A stretch of DNA of 64,000 nt, from the NCBI GenBank assembly GCA_947500585.1, contig CANMSN010000001.1, forward strand, positions 496,001-560,000, written 5' to 3'. The translations under genes and the position numbers were made by a program. Shown in pieces: positions 8,677 through 18,619 of this stretch (its first letter is position 1; every line of letters starts with the position of its first letter). The notes beneath the pieces are model-generated. The model did no database searches, had not been told where the DNA came from, and saw nothing but the letters and a program-made list of their open reading frames with translations. This DNA comes from an uncultured Flavobacteriaceae bacterium (GTDB lineage Bacteria; Bacteroidota; Bacteroidia; Flavobacteriales; Flavobacteriaceae).

Positions 8677-11103
8677 CTATTCAGATCGTAAACTATTTAT
8701 TGGGTTAGCAATAGCTGTTTTTAGAGTTTTAAAACTTATGGACAATAGTACTAACAAGAAAACTAAGAGAATTGGAAGTAGAAATAACCAAATATGTAAA
8801 TCAATTTTATAAGCAAAGTTTTTCAACCAATTTTGCACCAGAAAATAAGTAATAGGTGCACTTATAATAACTGAAATGATTACAGTTTTTAATGAATCTT
8901 TTGAAAGCAATACTAAAATAGTTGTGGTACTCGCACCAACTACTTTTCGAATACCAATCTCCTTCTTTCTTTTGGCTACGGAAAAAGAAGCTAAACCGAA
9001 AAGCCCTAAACAAGCTATAAGTATGGAAAAGGCGGTGAGAATCATAAACACATTTTTAAAACGGTCTTCAGCCTTAAACTGTTTATCATATTCCTTATCC
9101 ATAAAAAAGTAAGAGAATGGCGCTCCTGGATATACGGTATTAAATGCTTCTTTTACTTGTTGAAGATTTTTACTAGGTGAACCTCCTACAAATTGAACAG
9201 TAGCCAAACTCCCAAAACTATTATTAAATATATGAATCATGGGTAATAAAGGTGATTTAGGAGATTGCTGATGATAGTTTTTAACCACACCCTTGATAGT
9301 CCATTCTGCTCCCCAAAAGGAAAGTTTATTGTTCACTGCCTTTTCAGGATCAGTAATATTCCATTTCTCCAATGCTTTTTCATTTACAATTACTTGTCGT
9401 TTTTCTCGAGTCGAGCTCTCATCAAAATTAGTCCCTGTAAGCATATCTAAGCCTAATAAAGGCACGTAATCCTTATCAATAAAGGTGAGATAAAAGTTAT
9501 GATAGGCATCTGGAGTAGTTCCTGCTATACGTATATCTGCCGTAGTAGACAATGCTCCTGAGGGTTGACCCGGAACTGTATGAGACATTGCAACAACCTT
9601 TATATTAGGGCTGGCTAGCAAATTTTGCTTAAACGACGAATAGTTTTCAGAAGTACTTTTAGCAGGTGCCTCTACAACAATACTATTTTGAACATTAACA
9701 CCTCTATCTAAACTTCGAAGAAAATCAATTTGTTCATTTACCGTAAAGGTTTGAATCAGTAAAATAGTGGTTATTGCAAATTGAAAAACTACTAGTCCTT
9801 TACGCAATAAATTACCTTTGATTGAATGCGAAAAACTTCCTTTTAAAACTGTTGAAGGTTTAAATGACGACAACACAAAAGCTGGATATAAACCTGACAT
9901 AAGCCCACCCAATACAATAAAAGCCAACAAAAGTAACCAAAAGGATAGATTCCCAAATAAGCTGAAACTTTCTGGCAATCCTGAAAAAACTATAAACTTA
10001 GACTTTACAATAGAGATAAGTAAAAGCGCTAAGACTCCTGCAAGAATATTTATGACTACAGACTCTACTAAAAATTGAATTCTTAGTTGACTTTTAGTAG
10101 AACCCAATACTTTTTTAACACCTACTTCTTTTGCTCTATCCAAGGCTTGAGATGTGGTTAAATTTATATAATTAACAAAGGCACTTATAATAATTAATAA
10201 AGCAACGGCAAAAAGAAAATAAACCGCTTTAGCATCTCCATTAGGTTCTGGTTCAAATGTCTTTTTTGAGTAAAGATGAATATCTTTTATTTTTTGCCCA
10301 ACTATGGCTTCACTTTTTATCTTTTCTTCATCAATTAATTTTTTGCTAAAATCTGCTAATGTATTTGTGAAACGGTTATAATCTGCACCTTCAACCAACT
10401 GCACATACATATAAGAATTGTTCCCGTCCCAATTATCTTCTTTCTCTCCGTGTCTATTCAACATTTCAGGATCAGAAATCATTGTTGGATATGAAATAAG
10501 CATATCCACTTTAAGATGGGTATTTGGAGGACTGTCATTTGTAACGCCAACAATATTGTACAAAATATCTCCTCTACTTCCTGGAGATTTTATAACTTCT
10601 CCAACAACATCTGTTCGATTAAAATATTTTAAGGCTATGGATTCTGTAACTACAGCTTCATTAGGTTTTTTAAATAAATCTTTTTTACTTCCATATATTA
10701 ACTTGTAATTAAACATATTAAAGAAATCTGCATCAACTGCATAGAGATCTTTCATAAGAAACTGCTGTTCTCCAATTTGCATGGGAGAATTAGGCTCTCC
10801 AATAGCGTAAGCCCTTGTGTATTTTTCTACCTCTGGAACTTCAGATTTGAGCTTTGGACCAGCTGCAGGATACATCTCACTATCTTGGGTTGTAATAGAG
10901 TTTCCTGTTAAATAGTTTAAAGTGAGACGAACAATTCTCTCAGCATTTGGATGTGAATCTTCATAACTTCTCTCAAATTGAACGTATTGTACTATCAATA
11001 ATGTAATTGCAAAACCAGTTGCTAAACCTACTAGATTTATAAAAGTCAGGCTCTTATGTCTCAAAAGGTTTCTTAAGGCTATTTTAAAATAATTTTTAAT
11101 CAT
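8677..11103 (-). CDS. FtsX/MacB-type ABC permease, paralog 4 of 6
   Basis: 808 residues starting MIKNYFKIALRNLLRHK. First FtsX domain with AKEVGVKKVLGSTKSQ (~322), second with KKEIGIRKVVGAS (~700), C-terminus NPINSLRSE. It differs from its neighbours by a long, polar periplasmic domain (residues ~45-275) rich in YLTGNS/NSPMQ-type loops, which may matter for cargo choice. It lies 32 nt after the stop of paralog 3 and has no repeat at that junction. Clearly a paralog rather than a recent copy: only the FtsX cores and termini are similar. Confidence 0.88.
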   Translation of the reverse strand: MIKNYFKIALRNLLRHKSLTFINLVGLATGFAITLLIVQYVQFERSYEDSHPNAERIVRLTLNYLTGNSITTQDSEMYPAAGPKLKSEVPEVEKYTRAYAIGEPNSPMQIGEQQFLMKDLYAVDADFFNMFNYKLIYGSKKDLFKKPNEAVVTESIALKYFNRTDVVGEVIKSPGSRGDILYNIVGVTNDSPPNTHLKVDMLISYPTMISDPEMLNRHGEKEDNWDGNNSYMYVQLVEGADYNRFTNTLADFSKKLIDEEKIKSEAIVGQKIKDIHLYSKKTFEPEPNGDAKAVYFLFAVALLIIISAFVNYINLTTSQALDRAKEVGVKKVLGSTKSQLRIQFLVESVVINILAGVLALLLISIVKSKFIVFSGLPESFSLFGNLSFWLLLLAFIVLGGLMSGLYPAFVLSSFKPSTVLKGSFSHSIKGNLLRKGLVVFQFAITTILLIQTFTVNEQIDFLRSLDRGVNVQNSIVVEAPAKSTSENYSSFKQNLLASPNIKVVAMSHTVPGQPSGALSTTADIRIAGTTPDAYHNFYLTFIDKDYVPLLGLDMLTGTNFDESSTREKRQVIVNEKALEKWNITDPEKAVNNKLSFWGAEWTIKGVVKNYHQQSPKSPLLPMIHIFNNSFGSLATVQFVGGSPSKNLQQVKEAFNTVYPGAPFSYFFMDKEYDKQFKAEDRFKNVFMILTAFSILIACLGLFGLASFSVAKRKKEIGIRKVVGASTTTILVLLSKDSLKTVIISVIISAPITYFLVQNWLKNFAYKIDLHIWLFLLPILLVFLLVLLSISFKTLKTAIANPINSLRSE

Positions 11104-11135
11104 GACTATTTATTTTTTAAATTTTTAGTTATTGA

Positions 11136-13574
11136 TTATTCAGACCTTAGAACTTTCGCTGGGTTTATAAGTGCCAATTTAATCGCATGGTAACTTACAG
11201 TTATGAAAGCTATAGCAGTTGCTATAACACCTGCAACGGCAAATACAGACCAAGACATTTCAATTCTATATTCATAATCCTGTAACCAAGTTCGCATTAA
11301 GTAATATGCAATAGGAATAGCAACAACTAGTGCAACTACAATTAAGGCTATAAAATTTTTCGTTAATAATTTAAAGATGGTTTGTACTGAAGCTCCTAAT
11401 ACTTTTCGAATGCTCATTTCTTTATTACGCTGCTCAACCATATAAGCGGAAAGAGCTAATAAGCCAAGGCAAGCAACTAATATGGCTAAAATGGCGAATG
11501 TGGTAAATATGGCCTTAATTTGGCTAACATTACCATACATTTTAGCAAAAGAGGCATCCATAAACTCGTAACGAAACGCCATGTTAGGAACAAATTCATC
11601 CCATTTAGATTCCATAGATGCTAATACAGCCGATACATCGGCTGTATTCATTTTAACTGATGTAATTGTAGGACTGATACCTCTAAAAAAGCACAATGGT
11701 TGTACCGTTTGTTTCATTGTATTAAAATTAAAGTCCTCAACAACTCCAATAACTTCCCAAAGTTGACCATACCTAGAAATTCGCTTACCAACCGGGGCAT
11801 CTAGCCTTAATTCTTTCGCCATAGTTTGATTTATTATAACCGCTTTTTCATCAGAAATACGTCCTGAAATAAAATTACGTCCATCAACCAGCTTCATACC
11901 CATGGTTTCTATATAATCCTTGTCAATAACCCAGGCTTGTCCGCCTACACCTTCTTCAGTATTTTCTTTACCCTCGTTTGTAAAACTATTTCCATTTCTT
12001 TTTGTACCTTCAATAGGTAAATAATCACTAATAGAAACATTACTAATACCTGGCAACTTTTTAAGCTCTTCTTTAAAAGTTTCAACACGATCATTTAATA
12101 TGTTTGTACTGTATATTTGGACCACCTGATCTTTCTCAAACCCAATTTTTGAATTTAAGATAAAATCCATTTGTTGATTAATTACAAGTGTGCCTACGAT
12201 CAAAATAATTGAAATAGTAAACTGAAAAACCACCAAACCACTTCTTAATCCACTTGATTTACTTCCTGAACTAAGCTTCCCTTTAAGAACATTAATAGGT
12301 TTAAAATTTGAAAGGTAAAATGATGGATAAAGACCTGCTGAAGTACCCACAACAAGAGCAGCTAATACTAAAATTGGCAAGAACCCAATACTAGACCAAG
12401 GCATAACCAAATCGGTACCAGACATCGTTCTAAAAAGAGGCATTAAAATAACTGATAAAACCGTTCCTAAAATAAAGGCGATAATGGCTATAAGTATAGA
12501 TTCTGCCAAAAATTGACCAATAAGTTGCGTACGTGTTGAACCCACAACTTTTCTTAGACCTACTTCTTTTGCACGATTAGCAGATTTTGCTGTAGATAGA
12601 TTTACAAAATTGATACTTGCGATAATTAAAATAAATAAAGCTACAATACCAAAAATCCAAATAATCTTGATATCATTTCTAAAGCTTGATTCATAAGCGA
12701 TATGAGATGAATGTAAATTAATAGCTGTTAATGGTTGTAAACGCATTTTAAGCCGCTCATGTAATTTTTCCCAACCAGCAAATCCAGACGATTTATATGA
12801 TGGTTTTAAATACTTTTCTATTATAGTATTACTCATTTTTTGCTCAAAAGCTGCTACATCTGTCCCTGCCCTTAAAACTACATAAGTAAAATAATTATTC
12901 TGAGTCCACCTGGTTTGTTCACCCTTTCCAAATTCAACATCTTTTAAAGTGATCAAAAAATCAAAATCTAAATGAGAATTAGTAGCAAAGTCTTTCATAA
13001 CACCATTAATCTTAAAAGGATCATTATTATCACCATTTAAATACATGATTCGTCCAATAGGATTTTGATTTTTGAAATATTTCTGAGCAACTTTTTCTGA
13101 AATAACAATAGTTTTAGGCTCTGTAAGTGCTGTTTTTATATTCCCATAAACCATTTCTATTCCCATAATATCAATCATTGAAGGATCGGCATAGGTAAAT
13201 CCTTCTTCGTAATACTGAGTATCATCTGTACCATCAAAACGTATTTCATTACTTCCTGCTCCATAAAAAAGACCGTTAGACATAAGTCTACCAGTATTCT
13301 CTACTTCTTTAAAATCGGCTAATATTGTTGTTGCGGTATTTGCAGAAAAATGAATGCCAGATTCTACGCGTCCTTCATCAATATATTGGCCTGTTATTCT
13401 ATATATATTCTCAGAATTTGATACATTTTTATCGTAACTACTTTCGTGAAGTATGTAAATTGATATTAAAATACAAGCTGCAACACCAATGCTTAAACCA
13501 ATAATATTTATAAATGAAAACCCTTTATTTTTCATTAAGTTTCTCCAAGCTATTTTTATATAATTCCTGATCAT
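11136..13574 (-). CDS. FtsX/MacB-type ABC permease, paralog 3 of 6
   Basis: 812 residues starting MIRNYIKIAWRNLMKNK. FtsX cores carry AKEVGLRKVVGSTRTQ (~325) and NKEMSIRKVLGAS (~700), and the C-terminus is NPAKVLRSE, the most divergent of the six. The large periplasmic domain (~50-280) contains a YYEEGFTYADPSM stretch typical of MacB periplasmic core domains. The start is fixed by the family N-terminus; the repeat copy at 13601-13623 lies just upstream but is out of frame here. Confidence 0.88.
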   Translation of the reverse strand: MIRNYIKIAWRNLMKNKGFSFINIIGLSIGVAACILISIYILHESSYDKNVSNSENIYRITGQYIDEGRVESGIHFSANTATTILADFKEVENTGRLMSNGLFYGAGSNEIRFDGTDDTQYYEEGFTYADPSMIDIMGIEMVYGNIKTALTEPKTIVISEKVAQKYFKNQNPIGRIMYLNGDNNDPFKINGVMKDFATNSHLDFDFLITLKDVEFGKGEQTRWTQNNYFTYVVLRAGTDVAAFEQKMSNTIIEKYLKPSYKSSGFAGWEKLHERLKMRLQPLTAINLHSSHIAYESSFRNDIKIIWIFGIVALFILIIASINFVNLSTAKSANRAKEVGLRKVVGSTRTQLIGQFLAESILIAIIAFILGTVLSVILMPLFRTMSGTDLVMPWSSIGFLPILVLAALVVGTSAGLYPSFYLSNFKPINVLKGKLSSGSKSSGLRSGLVVFQFTISIILIVGTLVINQQMDFILNSKIGFEKDQVVQIYSTNILNDRVETFKEELKKLPGISNVSISDYLPIEGTKRNGNSFTNEGKENTEEGVGGQAWVIDKDYIETMGMKLVDGRNFISGRISDEKAVIINQTMAKELRLDAPVGKRISRYGQLWEVIGVVEDFNFNTMKQTVQPLCFFRGISPTITSVKMNTADVSAVLASMESKWDEFVPNMAFRYEFMDASFAKMYGNVSQIKAIFTTFAILAILVACLGLLALSAYMVEQRNKEMSIRKVLGASVQTIFKLLTKNFIALIVVALVVAIPIAYYLMRTWLQDYEYRIEMSWSVFAVAGVIATAIAFITVSYHAIKLALINPAKVLRSE

Positions 13575-13600
13575 AATGCTATATTTTAATTGTTCGTTTT

Positions 13601-13623
13601 TGATGCTGAAACAAGTTCAGCAC
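13601..13623. repeat. dispersed repeat, permease-junction copy 2
   Basis: Same element as at 8638 with one change near its left end (TGATGCTG instead of TGATACTG). It sits 27 bp upstream of the permease start at 13574 and 17 bp downstream of the stop of the preceding gene. Confidence 0.85.
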
Positions 13624-13639
13624 AGGTTAATAATGATAA

Positions 13640-16018
13640 TTATTCTGTGCGTAACGATTTTACAGGATTTGAAGTTGCAGCTGTTACTGCTTGAAAACTT
13701 ACGGTTACTAAAGCTATAATAATAGCAACCAAACCAGCCAAAACTACCATCCACCATTCAACACTAATCTTATAGGCAAAGTCTTCCAACCAACTTTGCA
13801 TCGCATACCAAGCAATTGGCACCGAAATTATGAATGATATACCTACCAATTTTAAAAAGTCTTTGGATAATAAATTCACAATACTTCCTACCGATGCTCC
13901 AATAATCTTGCGTATTCCAATCTCTTTTTTTCTTTGGATTGTGCTGTAAGCTGCGAGACCCAATAAACCAAGGCATGAAATGAATATGGCTAATAATGCA
14001 AAGCTTAAAAACAAGTTCCCAAAGTCTTCCTCCGCTTCATACTGAGCATCAAAAAGGTCATCTAAAAAATGATATTCAAACGGGTCTGCAGGTTTCATTG
14101 ATTTCCATATACTCTCAATTGAACCAAGTGTTTTAGAAATATCTCCACCCTGTATTTTCACTGTAATAAGACCTGTACTTTCAGGATCTAAACGCATAGT
14201 TAATGGATTAATATCTTGCTGAAGCGATCTGAAATTAAAATCCTTAATAACACCTATTATTTGTCCATTACTTCCCCATTGCTGATAGCGTGCTCCTATG
14301 GCTTCTTCTGGGTTTGTATATCCAAGTAGAGCTACGGTTTTTTCATTTACAACCATTGCCTGTGAGGAATCTGATGCAAAATCTCTTGAAAAGCCTCTTC
14401 CTGCAATAACCTTCATACCTAATTCATCAATAAAGTCTTCGTTAACAAAATACAAGTCTAAATTTGCGACTTGTAAATCGCCATTTTTATTTTCAATTTC
14501 AGAATATGCTGCTGGATTACCTGTTCCTGGAACACTTGACGTTAAAGCGGTTCCTTTAACTTCCGAAATCTGAGAAATCCTATTTCGTAATGCTTCTTGT
14601 GAACTACCTGTTTCGGTTGGAATAACCAAAGTATGCTCTTTATTGAAACCCAAATCTTGATTTCGCATAAATTGCATTTGATTGTATATTACAATTGTAC
14701 CAATAATTAGGGCTATTGAAATTGTAAATTGTACAACTACTAGGCTTTTTCTTAATAAGATCCCTCTGCTTCCTTTAGAAAAACTACCTTTAAGTACACT
14801 TACAGGTTTGAACGAAGAAAGGATAATAGCTGGATAAGTCCCTGCCAGTATACCAATAGTAAGTGCAATTAATAATAAATAAAGAATATTAATAGGCTCA
14901 ACAAATATACCAGAACTCACCACTTTACCTGTTAATTGATTAAAATAAGGTAATGCAAGAGTAGTTAAACCAACTGCTACAACAAATGCTAAAAAACATG
15001 TAACTATTGACTCACCAATAAACTGAAACCCTAACTGGTTCTTACCAGCACCAACAACTTTTCTTATCCCAACTTCTCTAGCACGTTCAACAGAACGTGC
15101 TGTAGATAAATTGATAAAATTTATACTCGCAATTAATAATATAAATATGCCTATAATTGAAAAAATATAAACATTGTTAATATTACCAGTAACAAATCCT
15201 CCTCTAGTTGATCTTAAATACACATCTTTTAAAGACTCAAGATGTAATGTTACAAACATTTGAGACTCACGCATTTCATCACCTGTTTTCTCCTCTAAAA
15301 AATCTGGAAATTTTGCTACTAATTTTTCAGGATTAGTAGCATTTGATGTTAAGACATAAATCAATGGCCCATAATTTCCCCATTGCTCATCAAGTTCACT
15401 TGGTGCAGCAGTATATGTGATCATGGAAATTAAAATATCTGCCCTAATTTGAGAATTCTCAGGCATATCTTCCATAACTCCAGTTACTGTAGCTGGATTA
15501 TCAAAATTTTCGAGAATTATATTTTGTCCAACTGGATCATTGGTGCCAAAATATTTATTTGCAATTGTCTCAGAAATCACCAAACTATTTGGAACTTTTA
15601 ATAATTGACTTCTATTTCCCTTTATAAGTTTAAAATCAAAAATTTCAAAAAAGGAAGAGTCAACTGCAAAGACTTGCTGCTCAGCAAACTTTTCACCATC
15701 TCTTATAAGCGTTAATTCTTCTGGTAAAACTCTAGTAAACTTAAGAATTTCAGGAAATTCTTTCTTTATATTAGGCCCAATAGGCCAAGCGGCCATACCA
15801 GCTTCTATTTTTTCTGAAGGTGTCTTAATATCTGCAACTACCTTATAAATACTATCTGACTTGCTATGCATTGTATCATAACTAAACTCAAAATTCACAT
15901 AGAGCAATACTAAAAACCCAGCAGTCATACCTATGGCTAAACCACTAATATTTAGCATTGCAAACCCTTTATGCTTAAGTAAGTTTCTAAGCGCTATTTT
16001 GAAATAATTTTTTATCAT
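13640..16018 (-). CDS. FtsX/MacB-type ABC permease, paralog 2 of 6
   Basis: 792 residues, the shortest of the six, starting MIKNYFKIALRNLLKHK. A 12-codon upstream extension to 16054 is repeat-derived and rejected. FtsX cores: AREVGIRKVVGAGKNQ (~310) and KKEIGIRKIIGAS (~685); C-terminus NPVKSLRTE. The periplasmic domain carries EQQVFAVDSSFFEIFDFKL (~107-125), the usual MacB-core signature that all six share in variant form. It lies 13 nt from the repeat at 16032 and is cotranscribed with the flanking paralogs. Confidence 0.88.
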   Translation of the reverse strand: MIKNYFKIALRNLLKHKGFAMLNISGLAIGMTAGFLVLLYVNFEFSYDTMHSKSDSIYKVVADIKTPSEKIEAGMAAWPIGPNIKKEFPEILKFTRVLPEELTLIRDGEKFAEQQVFAVDSSFFEIFDFKLIKGNRSQLLKVPNSLVISETIANKYFGTNDPVGQNIILENFDNPATVTGVMEDMPENSQIRADILISMITYTAAPSELDEQWGNYGPLIYVLTSNATNPEKLVAKFPDFLEEKTGDEMRESQMFVTLHLESLKDVYLRSTRGGFVTGNINNVYIFSIIGIFILLIASINFINLSTARSVERAREVGIRKVVGAGKNQLGFQFIGESIVTCFLAFVVAVGLTTLALPYFNQLTGKVVSSGIFVEPINILYLLLIALTIGILAGTYPAIILSSFKPVSVLKGSFSKGSRGILLRKSLVVVQFTISIALIIGTIVIYNQMQFMRNQDLGFNKEHTLVIPTETGSSQEALRNRISQISEVKGTALTSSVPGTGNPAAYSEIENKNGDLQVANLDLYFVNEDFIDELGMKVIAGRGFSRDFASDSSQAMVVNEKTVALLGYTNPEEAIGARYQQWGSNGQIIGVIKDFNFRSLQQDINPLTMRLDPESTGLITVKIQGGDISKTLGSIESIWKSMKPADPFEYHFLDDLFDAQYEAEEDFGNLFLSFALLAIFISCLGLLGLAAYSTIQRKKEIGIRKIIGASVGSIVNLLSKDFLKLVGISFIISVPIAWYAMQSWLEDFAYKISVEWWMVVLAGLVAIIIALVTVSFQAVTAATSNPVKSLRTE

Positions 16019-16031
16019 AATAATTCGTTTT

Positions 16032-16054
16032 TGATACTGAAACAAGTTCAGCAC
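16032..16054. repeat. dispersed repeat, permease-junction copy 3
   Basis: Contains CTGAAACAAGTTCAGCAC directly upstream of the permease start at 16018. The similarity to copy 4 at 18499 also covers a TTCGTTTTT stretch on its left side, so a little more than the palindrome is shared. Confidence 0.85.
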
Positions 16055-16067
16055 AGGTTGATGATGA

Positions 16068-18470
16068 TTATTCTGTACGCAACGATTTTACAGGATTTGA
16101 AGTTGCTGCTTTTATAGCTTGAAAACTTACGGTAATTATTGTAATTAATAATGCTCCAAGACATGCTATAGCTAACACATCCCAACCAACAGAAGTTCTA
16201 TAGCTAAACTTCTGAAGCCATTGACTCATTATATAATATGCTAAAGGAGATGCTACTAAAATTGAAATAATTACAAGCGTAATAAAGTCTCTTGAAAGTA
16301 ATAGCCATAATTGACTAATAGATGCCCCTAACACTTTTCTAACACCAATTTCTTTGGTGCGCTGTTCTGCTACAAAAGATGCCAATCCAAACAATCCCAG
16401 GCAACTGATAAAAATTGCTAACATTGTAAACACTTTGGCTAAACTTGCAATGCGTTCCTCAGCTACGAATTTTTTTCCATATTCTTTATCTACAAACTGA
16501 TAATCAAAAGGAATACTTGGGAAGTTCTTTTTAAATATACTTTCTACCAAACTTAGGCTTTCACCAACACTCTTATTCGGATTTAAACGTAGATTATAAT
16601 AACTAGCATTCTCATGTGCGTCAAAAACATACATAGCCTGTTTTACAGGTTCGTAAGCCGATTTCACAATCATATCTTTAATAACACCAATAACCTTCAA
16701 TGTGGGAGCTGGGTCTTCTGTATCAGAATCCTTAATAAGTTTTCCTATTGGATCTTTTAACCCCATATACTTTACAGCAGTTTCGTTAAGGATTACGGCT
16801 GTACTGTCTGTGGCATATTCGCGTGAAAATCCACGACCTGCTATAAGCTCTACATCCATGGTTTCTACAAATTCGTAGGACACAGATGTATATGCCAAAT
16901 CTTCTTGAAATCCTTCAGGCTTGCCTTCCCAAGTATAACCGCTTCTGTTAGACCAAACCTGTGTTGTTGGACTACTTGAAGTTGACATGTTCGTAATTGC
17001 ACCAGATTCTATGAACTGGCTTCTCATAATATCTGCTTTCCCTTCAAATTCTGGACTCATAACAGGAAGTTGCACTAACCCATTCTTATTGTAGCCTACT
17101 GGTCGGTTCTTACTGAATTCAATTTGATTCATTACAACCATAGTTCCAATAATTAATGCTACTGAAAAAGTAAACTGCAGGACTACCAAAATTTTACGAG
17201 GTAAAGCGGAATAACGTCCAGCTTTAAAGGTTCCTTTTAAAACGGTAACGGGATTGAAAGACGATAAGTATAAGGCTGGATAACTCCCAGAAACAAGTGC
17301 CGTAAATAAAATAAACAGTAATGAGGCTAACCAGAAACTAAGATTTGACCAAGGAAAAACGATTACCTTACTCGCCAAAGTATTAAACCCATTTAAAAAC
17401 AATAGCACAATACCTATAGCTAAAACAAATGCGAATATTACAACAAGAAACGATTCACTTAAAAATTGCGTAATCAACTGACTTCTATTTGAACCAATTG
17501 ATTTTCTAATACCAACCTCTGTGGCTCTTTTTTCTGAGCGCGCCGTACTTAAATTGATAAAATTAATACATGCTAAAAGCAATACAAATATACCGATGAC
17601 GCCAAACATCCAAACATTTTCAATACGTCCACCTGTTTGCACTCCATTTTCAAAATTACTCCGTAGATGCCAATCTTTCATTGGTAATAACATAAGTTGC
17701 GGATTAAATTGCTGTTCATCTTCACCTACAACTTTCTTTTTGGCATCTCGAACAACTTCAGAAATAGATGCAATAGATGCATTTTCATGGATTTGAACAA
17801 ATAACTGAAATGAGTTATTTCCCCACTGGTCCTTCGCATTTCGCATCCATTCATAGGTTTGCATCATCATTTCCCAATTACCTATGTAATGCAATTCGTT
17901 AAAGGAATTATTTTCTGGAATGTCCTCATAAACCCCAGTAACCATTAAATTAGCTTCATTATTTACGATAATAATTTTTCCAATTGGGTCGTAATCGCCA
18001 AATAAATCCTTGGCCAAAGATGCCGATAACATTATAGCATTAACATCCTTCAATGCTTTGTGATCTCCTTTAAGCATTTTTAAATCCAATAATGAGGGGG
18101 CTTCTTCTTGCATGAAACTCCCAGTCCTTGATAAACTTTTATCACCAAATTTTAGATAGTTTGAATTATTCCAAGAGGACATTACAATATGCTTAAAATA
18201 ATCAGCATAGTTTTCACGTAGCTCAAACTCCAAAGGTCTTGGAATAGCAGGGCCAGTACTAGTTTTTTCATTAAAAGTTTGGCTTTGAATCATTTGAGCC
18301 ACAGTCGATTTATTAGTAAAATAATCGTCATGGCTTAATTCATCATTAATCCAAAGTCCTATCATAATAGCAACAGCCATACCAATGGCTAAACCGGAAA
18401 TATTAATAAAGGAATACACCTTGTTTTTAAGTAAATTTCTAAATGCTATTTTGAAATAATTTTTGATCAT
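16068..18470 (-). CDS. FtsX/MacB-type ABC permease, paralog 1 of 6
   Basis: 800 residues starting MIKNYFKIAFRNLLKNK; a 17-codon extension to 18521 is again repeat-derived and rejected. FtsX cores: ATEVGIRKSIGSNRSQ (~315) and TKEIGVRKVLGAS (~690); C-terminus NPVKSLRTE. It is the first permease after ATPase copy 2 (gap 149 bp) and therefore the likeliest direct partner of that ATPase. The gap holds the repeat at 18499-18521 and short TTCAGTA-type repeats (18535-18585) but no T-rich terminator, so read-through into the array is plausible. Confidence 0.88.
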   Translation of the reverse strand: MIKNYFKIAFRNLLKNKVYSFINISGLAIGMAVAIMIGLWINDELSHDDYFTNKSTVAQMIQSQTFNEKTSTGPAIPRPLEFELRENYADYFKHIVMSSWNNSNYLKFGDKSLSRTGSFMQEEAPSLLDLKMLKGDHKALKDVNAIMLSASLAKDLFGDYDPIGKIIIVNNEANLMVTGVYEDIPENNSFNELHYIGNWEMMMQTYEWMRNAKDQWGNNSFQLFVQIHENASIASISEVVRDAKKKVVGEDEQQFNPQLMLLPMKDWHLRSNFENGVQTGGRIENVWMFGVIGIFVLLLACINFINLSTARSEKRATEVGIRKSIGSNRSQLITQFLSESFLVVIFAFVLAIGIVLLFLNGFNTLASKVIVFPWSNLSFWLASLLFILFTALVSGSYPALYLSSFNPVTVLKGTFKAGRYSALPRKILVVLQFTFSVALIIGTMVVMNQIEFSKNRPVGYNKNGLVQLPVMSPEFEGKADIMRSQFIESGAITNMSTSSSPTTQVWSNRSGYTWEGKPEGFQEDLAYTSVSYEFVETMDVELIAGRGFSREYATDSTAVILNETAVKYMGLKDPIGKLIKDSDTEDPAPTLKVIGVIKDMIVKSAYEPVKQAMYVFDAHENASYYNLRLNPNKSVGESLSLVESIFKKNFPSIPFDYQFVDKEYGKKFVAEERIASLAKVFTMLAIFISCLGLFGLASFVAEQRTKEIGVRKVLGASISQLWLLLSRDFITLVIISILVASPLAYYIMSQWLQKFSYRTSVGWDVLAIACLGALLITIITVSFQAIKAATSNPVKSLRTE

Positions 18471-18498
18471 AATTTCTAAAGAATTACTGTTCGTTTTT

Positions 18499-18521
18499 TG
18501 ATACTGAAACAAGTTCAGCAC
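18499..18521. repeat. dispersed repeat, permease-junction copy 4
   Basis: Fourth copy of the CTGAAACAAGTTCAGCAC element, 28 bp upstream of the first permease start. Junctions at 6175/6207 and 11103/11136 have none, so four of six permease genes carry it. Confidence 0.85.
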
Positions 18522-18619
18522 AGATTGATTTGGCTTCAGTACTTCAGTATAATTAATTTGTTTAGTGGAAATTTATACTGAAGTACATTCACCTGATTGA
18601 TTGATTGATGAAAGTCGAT

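Noticed and set aside
3770-18470. Permease array as an assembly artefact
   Set aside because: The six genes differ in length and sequence outside the FtsX cores, and their intergenic gaps differ, so a collapsed or repeated contig is not the cause.
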